NCBI RefSeq assembly: GCF_000372825.1
Contig: NZ_KB910516.1
Span: 4,376,511-4,440,510 of the forward strand
Length of the DNA stretch: 64,000 nt
Source of the DNA: Methylobacterium sp. 77
GTDB taxonomy: Bacteria; Pseudomonadota; Alphaproteobacteria; Rhizobiales; Beijerinckiaceae
Direction of reading: 5' to 3'
Shown here: piece by piece, positions 37,895 to 47,005 of the stretch
Layout of the letters: each line of letters starts with the position of its first letter
Numbering within the stretch: the first letter of the stretch is position 1
Made by a program: the position numbers and the translations under genes
The notes under the pieces: model-generated
Seen by the model: the letters and a program-made list of their open reading frames with translations, nothing else
What the model was told of the DNA's origin: nothing
Databases searched by the model: none

Positions 37895-38235
37895 GCGGCG
37901 TGAACGCTTTCGTTCGGACCGCCTCGGCCACGACCTGGCGGACACTCGCCGCCATGGTCGTCATCATTTCGGCCGTGGCGGCCCTGGCCGTCTTTCTGTT
38001 CAAGCTCACCGTTTTCGGGGCTTTCGCCCTGTATTTCGTGGTCTGGTGGACGTTGCTCTTCGTCATCCTGCCGATCCGCAACCAGGTCGAGACCGACCCG
38101 GAGCTGATCGTGCCGGGACAGGATCCCGGAGCTCCTGCCGTGCCGCGCCTGCGCGAGAAGGCGATCTGGACGACGTTCCTCGCCAGCGCCGTGTTCCTCG
38201 TGGCGATTCCGATCTTCGAGTTGTCGGGATTGTAG
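37891..38235 (+). CDS. DUF1467 family membrane protein
   Basis: A 114-residue protein with two or three membrane segments, including FGAFALYFVVWWTLLFVILPI and TFLASAVFLVAIPIFEL. The middle reads RNQVETDPELIVPGQDPGAPAVPRL, characteristic of the DUF1467 family found between mce and proS in alphaproteobacteria. Function unknown. A GTG start at 37891 overlaps the mce stop (GTGA), so it is translationally coupled to the epimerase. Confidence 0.85.
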   Translation: MSGVNAFVRTASATTWRTLAAMVVIISAVAALAVFLFKLTVFGAFALYFVVWWTLLFVILPIRNQVETDPELIVPGQDPGAPAVPRLREKAIWTTFLASAVFLVAIPIFELSGL

Positions 38236-38812
38236 ATTGCGTGAACCGGCAGGCGATGCCGGTGACGTGAACGTGCCCGCATTCTAGGGAACGGCCACCC
38301 GAAGCGCTGGACTCCGACGGCTTCGCTCTCATTCCCCGGCCGCGCCCTGACGGCGGGGTTTCCGAACGCGCTCGCGGCCCTTCGTGAGGTGGCTCCGGCG
38401 GCGCACCCCAAAGGCGCGGTGGCGCGGCAGCCATAAAAAAAGCAAGGCTCGCGCCTTGCTTTTGAGAACATAGATGACGTGTCAGCCTATTTTATCTCAC
38501 GCATTTCTGACGGCGTGGCGGCTGGAATTTCCTCCCGAGACTCGGACCTCGCGCTGCCTCTCCGGGCGTCGCGACCATCACGGCGGCGTGTATAGGAACT
38601 GGATTGCGCATTGTCACCTATCCAGAGATGATTCCTCACGTTTTTTTGCAGGAGTTGACGGATTTCGCCTCCGATCGCAGGCGGTGCCGGGTTTCGTGAC
38701 CGTTCCGCGCTTCCCCTGAGTCCGGACGGCGCTTGTATTTTGCCGATGCAATGTGTTGTGTGCCCGGCAGCGATGCGCGGCATGACTGCGCCCCAAAGAT
38801 TCAAGGCCTGCA
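38236..38812. other. Intergenic region between DUF1467 and proS
   Basis: 577 bases. It contains the terminator at 38438-38463 and, beyond it, the proS promoter region, with somewhat lower GC around 38480-38660. A short open frame at 38474-38719 has no ribosome site or family feature and I do not accept it. No tRNA or small RNA was recognised. Confidence 0.5.
38438..38463. terminator. Intrinsic terminator
   Basis: AAAAGCAAGGC, loop TCGC, GCCTTGCTTTT: an 11-bp perfect stem with A and T tracts on both sides, so it works in either direction. It ends the nuo-to-DUF1467 transcription unit about 200 bases after its last gene. Confidence 0.8.
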
Positions 38813-40138
38813 ATGCGTCTCTCCCGTTACTTCCTGCCGACCTTGCGCGAGACACCGAAGGAAGCGGAGATCGTCTCCCACCGCCTGATGCTGCGGGCCG
38901 GCCTGATCCGCCAGGAAGCCGCCGGAATCTATGCCTGGCTGCCGCTGGGATTGCGCGTCCTCAACAAGGTCTGCGCGGTGATCCGCGAGGAGCAGGACCG
39001 TTCCGGCGCCATCGAGCTGCTGATGCCCACGATCCAGTCCGCCGAGTTGTGGAAGGAATCCGGCCGCTACGAGGCCTACGGCAAGGAGATGCTGCGCATT
39101 TCCGATCGTCATGACCGCGAGATGCTGTTCGGCCCCACCGCCGAGGAGGTCATCACCGAGATCTTCCGGGGAAGCGTGCGATCCTACAAGGACCTGCCGA
39201 AGAACCTCTACCAGATCTCCTGGAAGTTCCGGGACGAGGTGCGCCCGCGCTTCGGCACCATGCGGTCGCGCGAGTTCCTGATGAAGGACGCCTACTCGTT
39301 CGATCTCGATCAGGCGACCGCCCGGCACGCCTACAACAAGATGTTCGTCGCCTACCTGCGGACCTTCGCCGGCCTCGGCCTCAAGGCGATCCCGATGCGG
39401 GCCGATACCGGCCCGATCGGCGGCGACCTCAGCCACGAATTCATCATCCTGGCGGGGACCGGCGAGAGCGAGGTCTATTGCGACAAGCAGTATCTCGACT
39501 TCGACATCCCGCCGGTGACCACCGATTTCGACGACGTCGCCGGCCTCCAGGGCACCGTGGACCGCTGGACCTCGCTCTACGCCGCGACCTCCGAGATGCA
39601 CGAGCCGGCCGCCTTCGCCGAGGTGGGCGAAGACAAGCAGATGGCCGCACGCGGTATCGAGGTCGGACACATCTTCTATTTCGGCACGAAGTATTCCGAG
39701 GCGATGGGCGCCAAGGTGACCGGCCCGGACGGCGTCGACCGTCCCGTCCATATGGGCTCCTACGGCATCGGCCCGAGCCGGCTCGTCGCCGCGATCATCG
39801 AGGCGTCGCATGACGAGGCCGGCATCATCTGGCCGGATTCCGTGGCGCCGTTCGACGTCGCGCTGATCAACCTCAAGACCGGCGACGCGGCGACCGACGC
39901 CGCCTGCGCCGAGATCCAGACCAATCTCGAGGCCAACGGCCTGACCGTGCTCTACGACGACCGCGACGAGCGTCCGGGCGCGAAATTCGCCACCGCCGAC
40001 CTGATCGGCCTGCCCTGGCAGGTCGTCGTCGGCCCGCGTGGGCTGGCCGAAGGCAAGGTCGAGATCAAGCGCCGCTCCGGCGGCGAGCGCGAGAGCGTGG
40101 CGCCGATCGATCTGATCTCCCGCCTGAAGCGGAACTGA
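38813..40138 (+). CDS. proS: Prolyl-tRNA synthetase (short alphaproteobacterial type)
   Basis: A 441-residue class II synthetase that charges tRNA-Pro. Motif 1 and the substrate loop are seen in [22 protein letters not shown], motif 2 in [25 protein letters not shown], motif 3 in [17 protein letters not shown], and the anticodon-binding domain runs from about 345. The editing insertion of about 180 residues found in E. coli ProRS is absent, which is normal for the alphaproteobacterial type. lolC follows after 7 bases. Confidence 0.96.
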   Translation: MRLSRYFLPTLRETPKEAEIVSHRLMLRAGLIRQEAAGIYAWLPLGLRVLNKVCAVIREEQDRSGAIELLMPTIQSAELWKESGRYEAYGKEMLRISDRHDREMLFGPTAEEVITEIFRGSVRSYKDLPKNLYQISWKFRDEVRPRFGTMRSREFLMKDAYSFDLDQATARHAYNKMFVAYLRTFAGLGLKAIPMRADTGPIGGDLSHEFIILAGTGESEVYCDKQYLDFDIPPVTTDFDDVAGLQGTVDRWTSLYAATSEMHEPAAFAEVGEDKQMAARGIEVGHIFYFGTKYSEAMGAKVTGPDGVDRPVHMGSYGIGPSRLVAAIIEASHDEAGIIWPDSVAPFDVALINLKTGDAATDAACAEIQTNLEANGLTVLYDDRDERPGAKFATADLIGLPWQVVVGPRGLAEGKVEIKRRSGGERESVAPIDLISRLKRN

Positions 40139-40145
40139 GGCCGTC

Positions 40146-41450
40146 ATGGCATTGGCAGGGACGGTGAAGGAGCGGCTCGCGTCTTTGAGCGGCCTGTTCG
40201 CGCGAGGCAGCACGCCGCCATTCGCCGCCTTCGAATGGATCATCGCCGGGCGCTACATGCGGGCGCGGCGCAGGGGCGGCGGCGTTTCCGTCGTCGCCTT
40301 CTTCTCGGTCCTCGGCATCGCCCTCGGGGTCGCCACACTCATCATCGTGCTCTCGGTGATGAACGGCTTCCGCACAGAACTCCTGTCGAAGATCGTCGGC
40401 ATCAACGGCCACGTCTTCGTCACGCCCATCGACAAGCTGTTCACCGATTACGTCGACTTGTCCGACCGGCTCTCGAAAGTGGCCGGCGTCCGCTCGGCGA
40501 TCCCGCTGGTCGAAGGCCAGGCCTTCGCCTCGTCGCCCTATGGCGGCAGCGGCGTGCTGGTGCGCGGCATCCGCGGCGAGGACATCGATTCCATCGGCTC
40601 CATCGCCAAGACCATTCGCGGCGGCACCCTGGACGGGTTCGACGACGGCACCGGCGTCGCCATCGGGCGGCGGCTCGCGGAATCCCTCGGCCTCCAGGCC
40701 GGCGACCAGATCACCCTGTCGACGCCGAAGGGGGCGACGACGCCGTTCGGCACGGCGCCACGCACCAAGGCCTATACGGTGAAGGCGATCTTCGAGATCG
40801 GCATGACCGAGTTCGACGCCACCTTCGTGTTCATGCCGCTCGCCGAATCCCAGGCCTTCTTCAACCGGGAGGGCGATGTCAGCCTGATCGAGGTCTATCT
40901 CGACAATGCCGACGCGGTCTCGCAATTGCGCCCGGACCTGGAGATGGCGGCCGAGCGCCCCGTGCTGCTCACCGACTGGCGCCAGCGCAACCGGACGTTC
41001 TTCGGCGCCCTGGAGGTCGAGCGGAACGTGATGTTCCTGATCCTCAGCCTGATCGTCGTGGTGGCCACCCTGAACATCATCTCGGGCCTGATCCTGCTGG
41101 TGCGCGACAAGTCGAGCGATATCGCGATCCTGCGGACGATGGGCGCCACGCCCGGCACCGTGATGCGGGTATTCCTCATCAACGGCGCTCTCATCGGCAT
41201 CGTCGGCACCCTGAGCGGGCTGGCTTTGGGCATCCTGATCACCCTCAACATCAAGCCGATCCAGCGGGTGCTGTTTCCCTCGGCCTGGGACCCGACGGTG
41301 CGGTTCCTCGCCGAAATTCCGGCCGAGATGAATTCCGGCGAGATCACGGTGGTGGTCCTCACCTCCATCGCCCTGTCGCTCGTGGCGACGCTCTATCCCT
41401 CCTGGCGCGCCGCCCGGCTCGATCCGGTGCAGGCCCTGCGTTACGGTTGA
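40146..41450 (+). CDS. lolC: Lipoprotein-releasing ABC transporter permease LolC/LolE
   Basis: A 434-residue inner-membrane protein with four helices (about 47-72, 290-315, 335-360 and 395-420) and a large periplasmic domain between the first and second. With LolD it extracts outer-membrane lipoproteins from the inner membrane. The conserved N-terminus ([40 protein letters not shown]) and C-terminus ([18 protein letters not shown]) are typical. Only one permease gene is present, so the transporter is probably a LolF-like homodimer rather than LolC plus LolE. Confidence 0.93.
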   Translation: MALAGTVKERLASLSGLFARGSTPPFAAFEWIIAGRYMRARRRGGGVSVVAFFSVLGIALGVATLIIVLSVMNGFRTELLSKIVGINGHVFVTPIDKLFTDYVDLSDRLSKVAGVRSAIPLVEGQAFASSPYGGSGVLVRGIRGEDIDSIGSIAKTIRGGTLDGFDDGTGVAIGRRLAESLGLQAGDQITLSTPKGATTPFGTAPRTKAYTVKAIFEIGMTEFDATFVFMPLAESQAFFNREGDVSLIEVYLDNADAVSQLRPDLEMAAERPVLLTDWRQRNRTFFGALEVERNVMFLILSLIVVVATLNIISGLILLVRDKSSDIAILRTMGATPGTVMRVFLINGALIGIVGTLSGLALGILITLNIKPIQRVLFPSAWDPTVRFLAEIPAEMNSGEITVVVLTSIALSLVATLYPSWRAARLDPVQALRYG

Positions 41451-41466
41451 GGCGGATCGGACACTC

Positions 41467-42180
41467 ATGAACACTTCCGCCGAGGCGGCCGGCGCTCAGC
41501 CGGTCCCGGCCCTGTTCTTTGCCAAGGTGGAACGCCGCTACGCGCAAGGGACGGGTGCTCTCGACATCCTGCGCGGCGCCGATCTCGCGATCTGGCCGGG
41601 TGAACTCGTGGCGCTGGTGGCGCCCTCGGGGGCGGGCAAATCCACTCTTCTCCACCTCGCCGGTCTGCTCGAACGGCCCGACGGCGGCGAGGTCTATATC
41701 GGTGGCCAGCCCACCGCGGCGATGCCCGATGCCGAGCGCACGCGCTTTCGCCGCGAGGAGATGGGCTTCGTCTATCAGTTCCACCATCTCCTGCCGGAAT
41801 TCTCGGCCCTGGAGAACGTGGTGATGCCGCAGCTCATCCGTGGTCTCGGCGCCAAGGAGGCCAAGGCGCGCGCCACCGAACTCCTGAGCTTTCTCGGCCT
41901 CAAGGAGCGCCTGGTCCACCGCCCCGCCGAATTGTCCGGCGGCGAGCAGCAGCGCGTCGCCATCGCCCGCGCGGTCGCCAACGGCCCGCGCCTGCTGCTG
42001 GCCGACGAGCCCACCGGCAACCTCGACCCGCACACGGCGGCGCATGTCTTCGGCATCCTCGTGTCGCTGGTCCGCGCTTCGGGCCTCGCGGCGCTCGTCG
42101 CCACGCACAACATGGAACTCGCCGCTCGCATGGACCGGCGCGTCACCATCCGGGATGGGCTGATCGAGCAGCTGGCGTAG
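41467..42180 (+). CDS. lolD: Lipoprotein-releasing ABC transporter ATPase LolD
   Basis: A 237-residue ATPase partner of the preceding permease. Walker A reads APSGAGKST (52-60), with Ala in place of the usual first Gly; the Q-loop is [12 protein letters not shown], the signature [14 protein letters not shown], Walker [13 protein letters not shown] and the switch His is in ATHNME. It starts 16 bases after lolC. In many relatives dnaE follows lolD; here it does not. Confidence 0.93.
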   Translation: MNTSAEAAGAQPVPALFFAKVERRYAQGTGALDILRGADLAIWPGELVALVAPSGAGKSTLLHLAGLLERPDGGEVYIGGQPTAAMPDAERTRFRREEMGFVYQFHHLLPEFSALENVVMPQLIRGLGAKEAKARATELLSFLGLKERLVHRPAELSGGEQQRVAIARAVANGPRLLLADEPTGNLDPHTAAHVFGILVSLVRASGLAALVATHNMELAARMDRRVTIRDGLIEQLA

Positions 42181-42424
42181 AGGGTATCGGAAACGGGGAA
42201 CGACGAGCGGCCTGTTCCCTCGACGCTCCCCGCTGCCGGCCTTCGGCACCCGCGCCCGGATCGCTCTTTCACGATGGAAACGTTCGTGGACGACCGGATC
42301 TCATCGAGGGCTCCCGGCGCGGCGGCACCCCGATGAATGCAGTGTTCTGACCCTCAACGCCCGAGAGCCATGTTCACGGTTTCTCAACCACGCCGGCGCT
42401 CGCCCAAAATCCCCGCTTTACACA

Positions 42425-42439
42425 GAACAAAACAAGAAC
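42425..42439. promoter_or_regulatory. LexA (SOS) box
   Basis: GAAC-N7-GAAC, reading GAACAAAACAAGAAC, is a perfect match to the direct-repeat LexA operator of alphaproteobacteria (GTTC-N7-GTTC on the other strand), including the A/T-rich spacer usual in these sites. It ends 32 bases before the ATG of the 34-residue membrane protein at 42472, where it would overlap or abut the promoter. A chance match of these eight bases is expected now and then in 64 kb, so the position in a promoter is what makes it convincing. Confidence 0.7.
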
Positions 42440-42471
42440 AAAGATGATCCCGTCAACGAGGGGCGCGTCAC

Positions 42472-42576
42472 ATGTTCAAGCGGATGATCCTGACCGGCGC
42501 GGTGGAGTTCATGGCCTTCGGCCTGCTTTCTGGGGCGTTCGTGGTCTGGGCGGTGGCGCTCGCGCCGCTGCGGTGA
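42472..42576 (+). CDS. 34-aa membrane protein under a LexA box
   Basis: A very short gene, beginning MFKRMILTGAVEFMAF and ending VVWAVALAPLR. The N-terminus is basic (Lys3, Arg4) and residues 6-32 form one membrane helix interrupted by Glu12; the C-terminus ends in Arg. The ATG at 42472 follows GAGGGG by about 9 bases. A perfect LexA box lies just upstream, so it is probably SOS-induced. Caulobacter SidA, a 29-residue LexA-controlled membrane peptide that blocks division, is the obvious functional analogue, but I see no sequence homology. A stress-induced small membrane protein of another type is equally possible. It ends 10 bases before the convergent OmpA-like gene. Confidence 0.65.
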   Translation: MFKRMILTGAVEFMAFGLLSGAFVVWAVALAPLR

Positions 42577-42586
42577 GGGGCTCGCA

Positions 42587-43600
42587 TCAGCGTTCGGTGA
42601 GTTTCAGTTCGATGCGGCGGTTGCGAGAATAGATCTCTTCGGTGGTACCGGCCTCGAGCGGCTGGAATTCGCCGAAGGCGGCCGCGAGAAGGCGTTGAGG
42701 CGGGATGCCCTTGGCCGCCATGAACTGCACGACGGCGATGGCACGCGCCGCCGAAAGGGACCAGTTCGACGGAAATTGCGAGCTGGCGATGGGGCGGGCG
42801 TCGGTATGCCCGTCGACCCGCAGTACCCAGGGGATATCGGCGGGGATCTGCTTGGCGAGGTCGAGGATCGCGGTGGCGATCCGGTCGAGTTCGGGCGCCG
42901 CTTCCGGTTTCAGGCTCGCGGAACCCGCCGGGAACAGCACTTCCGATTGCAGGACGAACCGGTCGCCGACCACGCGAATGTCGCTGCGGTTGCCGAGGAT
43001 CTGGCGCAGGCGGCCGAAGAAGTCCGAGCGATAGCGCGCCAGTTCCTGGACCTTCTGCGCCAGCGCGACATTGAGGCGGCTGCCGAGATCCGCGATGCGG
43101 GCCTGGCTCTCGCGGTCGCGGCTCTCGCTCGCGGCGAGCGCATCCTCCAGGGCGGCGAGTTGGCGGCGCATGGCGCCGATCTGCTCGTTGAGGAGGTCGA
43201 TCTGCGAGGCGGCACGCGCGCTGGCGGCACGCTCGGTCAGCAATTGCTTGTCGAGTTCACCCTGGCGGCCGTCGCTGCTCGCGGCACCGAGGGCCTGTTC
43301 CTTCAGCTTGTCGCGCTCGGCCTCGGTGCCGAGGAGGGTCGTGCGCAGGTTCGAGGCCTTCTCTTCCTGGGCACGGCGATTGGAGCGTTCCAGGGCGAGG
43401 AGGTCGGTGAGGTCGGCGATCTGGCGGTTGAGTCGATTCAACACCGAATCGCGGCCGGTGATCTCCTGCGACAGGAAGAACTGCCCCACCACGAAGATCG
43501 TGAGCAGGAAGACCACGGCCAGCAGCAGCGTCGCCAGGGCATCGACATAGCCCGGCCAGACGTTGAGGCTCCGGTCCCGGCGCGTGCGCAGCGAGGCCAT
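42587..43600 (-). CDS. OmpA/MotB-type peptidoglycan-binding membrane protein
   Basis: A 337-residue protein with a short N-terminus, one membrane helix (about 17-42, VDALATLLLAVVFLLTIFVVGQFF), a long coiled-coil (about 55-175) and a C-terminal OmpA-like peptidoglycan-binding domain (about 195-337; FPAGSASLKPEAAPELDRIA, LRVDGHTDARP, LSAARAIAVVQFM and NRRIELKL). The layout resembles MotB or ExbD/TolR-like stator partners. Its ATG overlaps the stop of the MotA/TolQ-like gene (TGATG at 43598-43602), so they are translationally coupled and probably form one ion-driven complex. It need not be a flagellar stator. Confidence 0.88.
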   Translation of the reverse strand: MASLRTRRDRSLNVWPGYVDALATLLLAVVFLLTIFVVGQFFLSQEITGRDSVLNRLNRQIADLTDLLALERSNRRAQEEKASNLRTTLLGTEAERDKLKEQALGAASSDGRQGELDKQLLTERAASARAASQIDLLNEQIGAMRRQLAALEDALAASESRDRESQARIADLGSRLNVALAQKVQELARYRSDFFGRLRQILGNRSDIRVVGDRFVLQSEVLFPAGSASLKPEAAPELDRIATAILDLAKQIPADIPWVLRVDGHTDARPIASSQFPSNWSLSAARAIAVVQFMAAKGIPPQRLLAAAFGEFQPLEAGTTEEIYSRNRRIELKLTER

Positions 43601-44565
43601 CAGGCCTTCTCGCGGCCGAGCCGGTCGAGGACCTGCTTCAGGTCGCGTTCCCGCGTCGCCTGCGCCTCGACCCAGTCGCGGATCATCTGCTGCTCGGCGC
43701 GCATGTGCTGGACGAGGCCCTGGATGCCCTCGGCGAGGTTGGTCATTGCCTGGGTCGCGACGCGCCCGTTGGCGCCCTCGGAGACGATGGCCGAGAGCCG
43801 GTCCACCGCTTCGGTGAGTTCGCGGGCCGAGGCCGGCTCCTGAGCCATGACGGGGCGTGCTGCCGTCGTCTGCTCCTCGCCGGAGACCAGCCAATCTTCC
43901 AGCTCGTTGTGGAAGCGGGCATGGGCCTGGCCCGCCTGGAGATCGAGGAAGCCGGTGATGAGCGAGCTCGACAGGCCGAACAGCGAGGCCGAGAAGGCGA
44001 GGCCGATACCGGAGAGCGGCTTGGCGAGGCCGTTCTTCAACTCGTCGAACATCGCGCTCGCCTCGCCGCCGCCGCGCATGCTCTGGATGACCGAGCCGAC
44101 CGCGCTCAGCGTGTCGATGAGGCCCCAGAACGTGCCGAGCAGGCCGAGCAGGATCAGCAGGCCGGCGACGTAACGCAGGATCTCGCGGCCCTCGTCGAGG
44201 CGGGCCGCGACGGTATCGAGATAGGATCGCACGCCCGCCTGGGTCGTGCCTTCGCGGCGCGCCAGGATCGCCGGCGAGAGCGGCGCCAGCAGCGACGGCG
44301 GCTTGGCCGAATCCTCGCCGGCGGCGACCGCATTGACGTAGGCGACCTCGCGGAAGAGCCGGATCACCTGGCCGAAGGCGAGCAGGACGGCGATGAGGAG
44401 GACGCCGAGGATCAGTCCGTTCAAACCGGCATTAGCGAGGAAGGCGGGGGTGATCTGCCGGAATAGGACGAAGGCGAGGAAGCCGACGAGGATCAGGAAG
44501 ACCAGCATCCGGATCAGATAGATTCCCGGGCGGCTCAGTGGGGCAGTCGCGGAGCGGGTCGCCAT
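43600..44565 (-). CDS. MotA/TolQ/ExbB-family proton channel protein
   Basis: A 321-residue membrane protein with about four helices (25-50, 50-72, 137-160 and 185-210). The channel-family core is visible: LLGLLGTFWGLIDTLSAVGSVI and LSGIGLAFSASLFGLSSSLITGFLDL. A C-terminal region from about 220, ending in a charged helix, is cytoplasmic. With the coupled OmpA-like partner it should form a proton-driven motor in the envelope. No flagellar motor genes are adjacent, so assignment as motA is not justified. Confidence 0.85.
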   Translation of the reverse strand: MATRSATAPLSRPGIYLIRMLVFLILVGFLAFVLFRQITPAFLANAGLNGLILGVLLIAVLLAFGQVIRLFREVAYVNAVAAGEDSAKPPSLLAPLSPAILARREGTTQAGVRSYLDTVAARLDEGREILRYVAGLLILLGLLGTFWGLIDTLSAVGSVIQSMRGGGEASAMFDELKNGLAKPLSGIGLAFSASLFGLSSSLITGFLDLQAGQAHARFHNELEDWLVSGEEQTTAARPVMAQEPASARELTEAVDRLSAIVSEGANGRVATQAMTNLAEGIQGLVQHMRAEQQMIRDWVEAQATRERDLKQVLDRLGREKA

Positions 44566-44685
44566 GGGCTGTCAGGGACTCTTCTACGCTGGCTCGTAAA
44601 GCGGGCGGGACCAATGTGCCCGCACATTGGCGGCAGGATCTGCCACGATCAAGCCACCGGGAAGTCCATCACCAGCTGAACCGGG

Positions 44686-45507
44686 CTAATCCCACGACCG
44701 AGGCCAGGTTTCTTCGAGATGCGGACCGAGGCGGACCGCCGACACCATGGTGGCGAGGCCCGTCGCATTGTCGGTCTCGACCGCGATTCCGCACAGGGTC
44801 CCCTTCCCCTGCGCAGAATCCAGGCGCGCACCGGGGGTCTTCTGAAGGAAGCGCCGCAGGGGCTCGTCCTTCTGCATCCCGAGGATCGAATCGTAATCGC
44901 CGCACATGCCGGCATCGGACAGATAGGCGGTGCCGCCGGGAAGGATGCGGTGATCGGCGGTGGGCGTGTGGGTATGCGTGCCGACGACGAGGCTGGCGCG
45001 ACCGTCGAGGAAGTACCCGAATGCCTGCTTCTCGCTGGTCGCTTCGGCATGGACATCGACGATGATCGCGTCGGCCACCTCGCCGAGGGGGCAGGCGGAG
45101 AGCTCGCGCTCGGCGGAGGCGAACGGATCGTCCAGCGCATCCATGTAGATGCGGCCCATGACGTTGAGGACGAGGACGCGCGCGCCGTCGCGCGTCTCCA
45201 CCACGGTGGCGCCCCGTCCCGGCGTGCCGGGCGGGTAGTTCGCCGGACGCACGAGTCGGGACTGGCGCTGGATGAACACCAGGGCCTCGCGCTGGTCGAA
45301 GGAGTGGTTGCCCAGGGTGACCGCGTCGGCCCCGGCCTGGAGAAGCTCGTCGCAGATCGCCTCCGTGATGCCGAAACCGCCGGCCGCGTTCTCGCCGTTG
45401 ATGACGACGCAGTCGAGGCGCCAGCGCTCGCGCAGCTTCGGCAGCCGGTCCATCACCACGTTTCGGCCGGGGCGGCCCACCACGTCGCCGAGGAAGAGAA
45501 GTCGCAT
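44686..45507 (-). CDS. YmdB-family metallophosphoesterase
   Basis: A 273-residue protein of the YmdB/TIGR00282 family, cyclic-nucleotide phosphodiesterase-like enzymes. Metal-site motifs: FLGDVVGRPGR (N-terminus), NGENAAGGFG, LGNHSFD, then VDVHAEATSEK and VGTHTHTPTAD. In Bacillus YmdB influences biofilm and motility gene expression; the natural role in alphaproteobacteria is unclear. It follows the cyclo-ligase gene by 9 bases on the same strand, a conserved pairing. Confidence 0.9.
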   Translation of the reverse strand: MRLLFLGDVVGRPGRNVVMDRLPKLRERWRLDCVVINGENAAGGFGITEAICDELLQAGADAVTLGNHSFDQREALVFIQRQSRLVRPANYPPGTPGRGATVVETRDGARVLVLNVMGRIYMDALDDPFASAERELSACPLGEVADAIIVDVHAEATSEKQAFGYFLDGRASLVVGTHTHTPTADHRILPGGTAYLSDAGMCGDYDSILGMQKDEPLRRFLQKTPGARLDSAQGKGTLCGIAVETDNATGLATMVSAVRLGPHLEETWPRSWD

Positions 45508-45516
45508 GCGTCGATG

Positions 45517-46104
45517 TCAGTCCCGCACGAGCGGGACCGGCCCCGCTTCGGTGATGAGGTGGTCGAGGGGCTGGTCGTGCGGCTCGGACGGTACGGTTTC
45601 AACCTCCTGGACCGCGAAGGCGATGCCGATCGTCAGAACCGGACCGTTGCGCGAGAGCCGGTCGATGGCCTGGTCGTAATAGCCGCGTCCATAGCCGATG
45701 CGGTGCCCGCGCCGGTCGAAGGCGGCGAGCGGCACGATGAGGGCCGTGGGATCGAGGGGGGGCAGGTCGTCGCGCGGCTCGCTGAGGCCGAAGGAGCCCG
45801 GCACCAGAGCCTCGCCGGCGCGCCATTCGCGGAAGACGAGGCCGTCCGGCGTCACCTTGGGCAGCGCCACGCGCTGCCCGCGCGCGAACAGCATCTCGAT
45901 CAGGGGGAGGGGATCGACTTCGCTGCGGATCGCCCAGAAGGCGCCGACGATGTCGGCTTCGGCAAGTTTGCCGATCTGCATCACGCTCTGCGCGATCCGC
46001 AGGCTGCCGACCCGGCGGGTCTCGCGGTCGAGACCGTCGCGGCGGGCGAGGGCGTGTTTGCGAAGATCGGCTTTCAGAGCGGGGAAATCAGAGTGCGGAG
46101 CCAC
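45517..46104 (-). CDS. 5-formyltetrahydrofolate cyclo-ligase
   Basis: A 195-residue enzyme that converts 5-formyl-THF to 5,10-methenyl-THF with ATP, salvaging folate and removing an inhibitor of one-carbon enzymes. The substrate and ATP region is visible (LKADLRKHALARRDGL near the start; GHRIGYGRGYYDQAID near the C-terminus). I place the start at the GTG at 46104, because the frame upstream to 46260 runs through the putative 6S RNA and has no family similarity. The 6S RNA gene directly before the cyclo-ligase is the widely conserved arrangement. Confidence 0.88.
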   Translation of the reverse strand: MAPHSDFPALKADLRKHALARRDGLDRETRRVGSLRIAQSVMQIGKLAEADIVGAFWAIRSEVDPLPLIEMLFARGQRVALPKVTPDGLVFREWRAGEALVPGSFGLSEPRDDLPPLDPTALIVPLAAFDRRGHRIGYGRGYYDQAIDRLSRNGPVLTIGIAFAVQEVETVPSEPHDQPLDHLITEAGPVPLVRD

Positions 46105-46124
46105 GTGAGCCGTTGGAGTTGCGA

Positions 46125-46275
46125 TCCCGGGAAACCTACAGTGTAGGTGGGCGCCGTGTTGGCCAAGTCCAGGGACAGGGCCAGGGACAGCTCCCTGGGG
46201 AGTCGATAAGGCCCCGGGGAAAAGTACTCCTGACGAACCCCGCAGCACCGCCCTCTCCATGTAGCGTCGGCTTAC
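46125..46275 (-). ncRNA. ssrS: 6S RNA (probable)
   Basis: About 150 bases on the minus strand between zapA and the cyclo-ligase, the conserved location of ssrS. The ends pair (CTACA at 46264-46260 with TGTAG at 46140-46136, then GGGCG..GTG..TG with CAACACGGCGCCC), leaving a central part with GGGGTTCGTCAGGAGTAC, TTTTCCCCGGGGCC and a CCAGGGA..TCCCTGG hairpin, a long hairpin with a central bubble as in 6S. 6S RNA traps the sigma-70 holoenzyme in stationary phase. Exact ends are estimated. Confidence 0.6.
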
Positions 46276-46318
46276 GATCCGCGCCAGGGGGGCGGCTCTG
46301 CAATCGTGCGCGAGGCCT

Positions 46319-46678
46319 TCACCCTGCCGCGAGCGCGCTCGCCAGTCGCTCGAGCCGTTCCGCCGCCCGCCCGAGCCCGTCCGCTATGCGGGTTTCCTCG
46401 TCCGCGCGGACGGAATCGGCGGTGTCGACGCGCTCGCGAAGCGTGGCCGTCTCCGTCTCCAGATCGGCAAGGCGCCGTTTCAGCTCCGCCAGTTCGTCCG
46501 CCTGGGTCAGGGCGGCCATGACGTGCAGGCGCATGTCGCCGATCTCGCCGAAGGATTGGCGCATGCCGGTGACGCGCGTGTCGAGGTCGGCGGCGAGCGC
46601 CGAGAGATGCGCCTCCTCGCCTTCGGCACAGGCCATCCGGTAGCTCTTGCCGTCGATGGTGACGCTGATCTGGGGCAT
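46319..46678 (-). CDS. zapA: Cell division protein ZapA
   Basis: A 119-residue ZapA. The N-terminal part (ISVTIDGKSYRMACAEGEEAHLSALAADLDTRV) is the globular tetramer domain that binds FtsZ; the rest is a coiled-coil (about 55-110). ZapA bundles FtsZ protofilaments and stabilises the Z-ring. It lies next to the DUF4164 gene and the 6S RNA, the usual alphaproteobacterial order. Confidence 0.92.
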   Translation of the reverse strand: MPQISVTIDGKSYRMACAEGEEAHLSALAADLDTRVTGMRQSFGEIGDMRLHVMAALTQADELAELKRRLADLETETATLRERVDTADSVRADEETRIADGLGRAAERLERLASALAAG

Positions 46679-46708
46679 GTCCGATGGGGCTGGTGTGAAG
46701 GGCCGAGC

Positions 46709-47005
46709 TTAGCGCGAGGGACGGGGATGGGCCAGCACGCCCTCCACCGCCTCGATCGCCCGCCCGAGGCGCTGCCCAACGTCGGTCGTGGTGGCCTCCA
46801 CCGTCGCGAGGCGTGCGCTGGCGGCGTCGAGTTCGGCGGCGAGGCGCGCGCGGTCCTCGGCCATGATGGCGAGTTCCGTCTCCAGGTCGCCGGGTTCGCG
46901 CTCGGCTTCGAGGCGATGGGCGACGGAGGCCTCCAGCCGTGTCAATGCCGTCTCGAGTCGAGCAAGCGCATGGTCCACGTTCGGTCGCTCAGGCGTCTGG
47001 ATCAT
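46709..47005 (-). CDS. DUF4164 coiled-coil protein
   Basis: A 98-residue protein that is almost entirely coiled-coil (ARLETALTRLEASVAHRLEAE, then LAAELDAASARLATVEATTTDV). It matches the small DUF4164 family found directly upstream of zapA in alphaproteobacteria. No function is established; a role with ZapA in division is plausible from context. I start at the ATG at 47005; the frame reaches 47146, but the extra N-terminal part looks non-coding. Confidence 0.75.
   Translation of the reverse strand: MIQTPERPNVDHALARLETALTRLEASVAHRLEAEREPGDLETELAIMAEDRARLAAELDAASARLATVEATTTDVGQRLGRAIEAVEGVLAHPRPSR

Noticed and set aside
38474..38719. 81-codon open frame in the DUF1467-proS spacer
   Set aside because: No ribosome site, no hydrophobic or family feature, and it lies in a promoter region after a terminator.
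42195..42225. Terminator after lolD (GGGAAC..GTTCCC)
   Set aside because: Only a 6-bp stem with a 12-base loop and no T-run; too weak to call.
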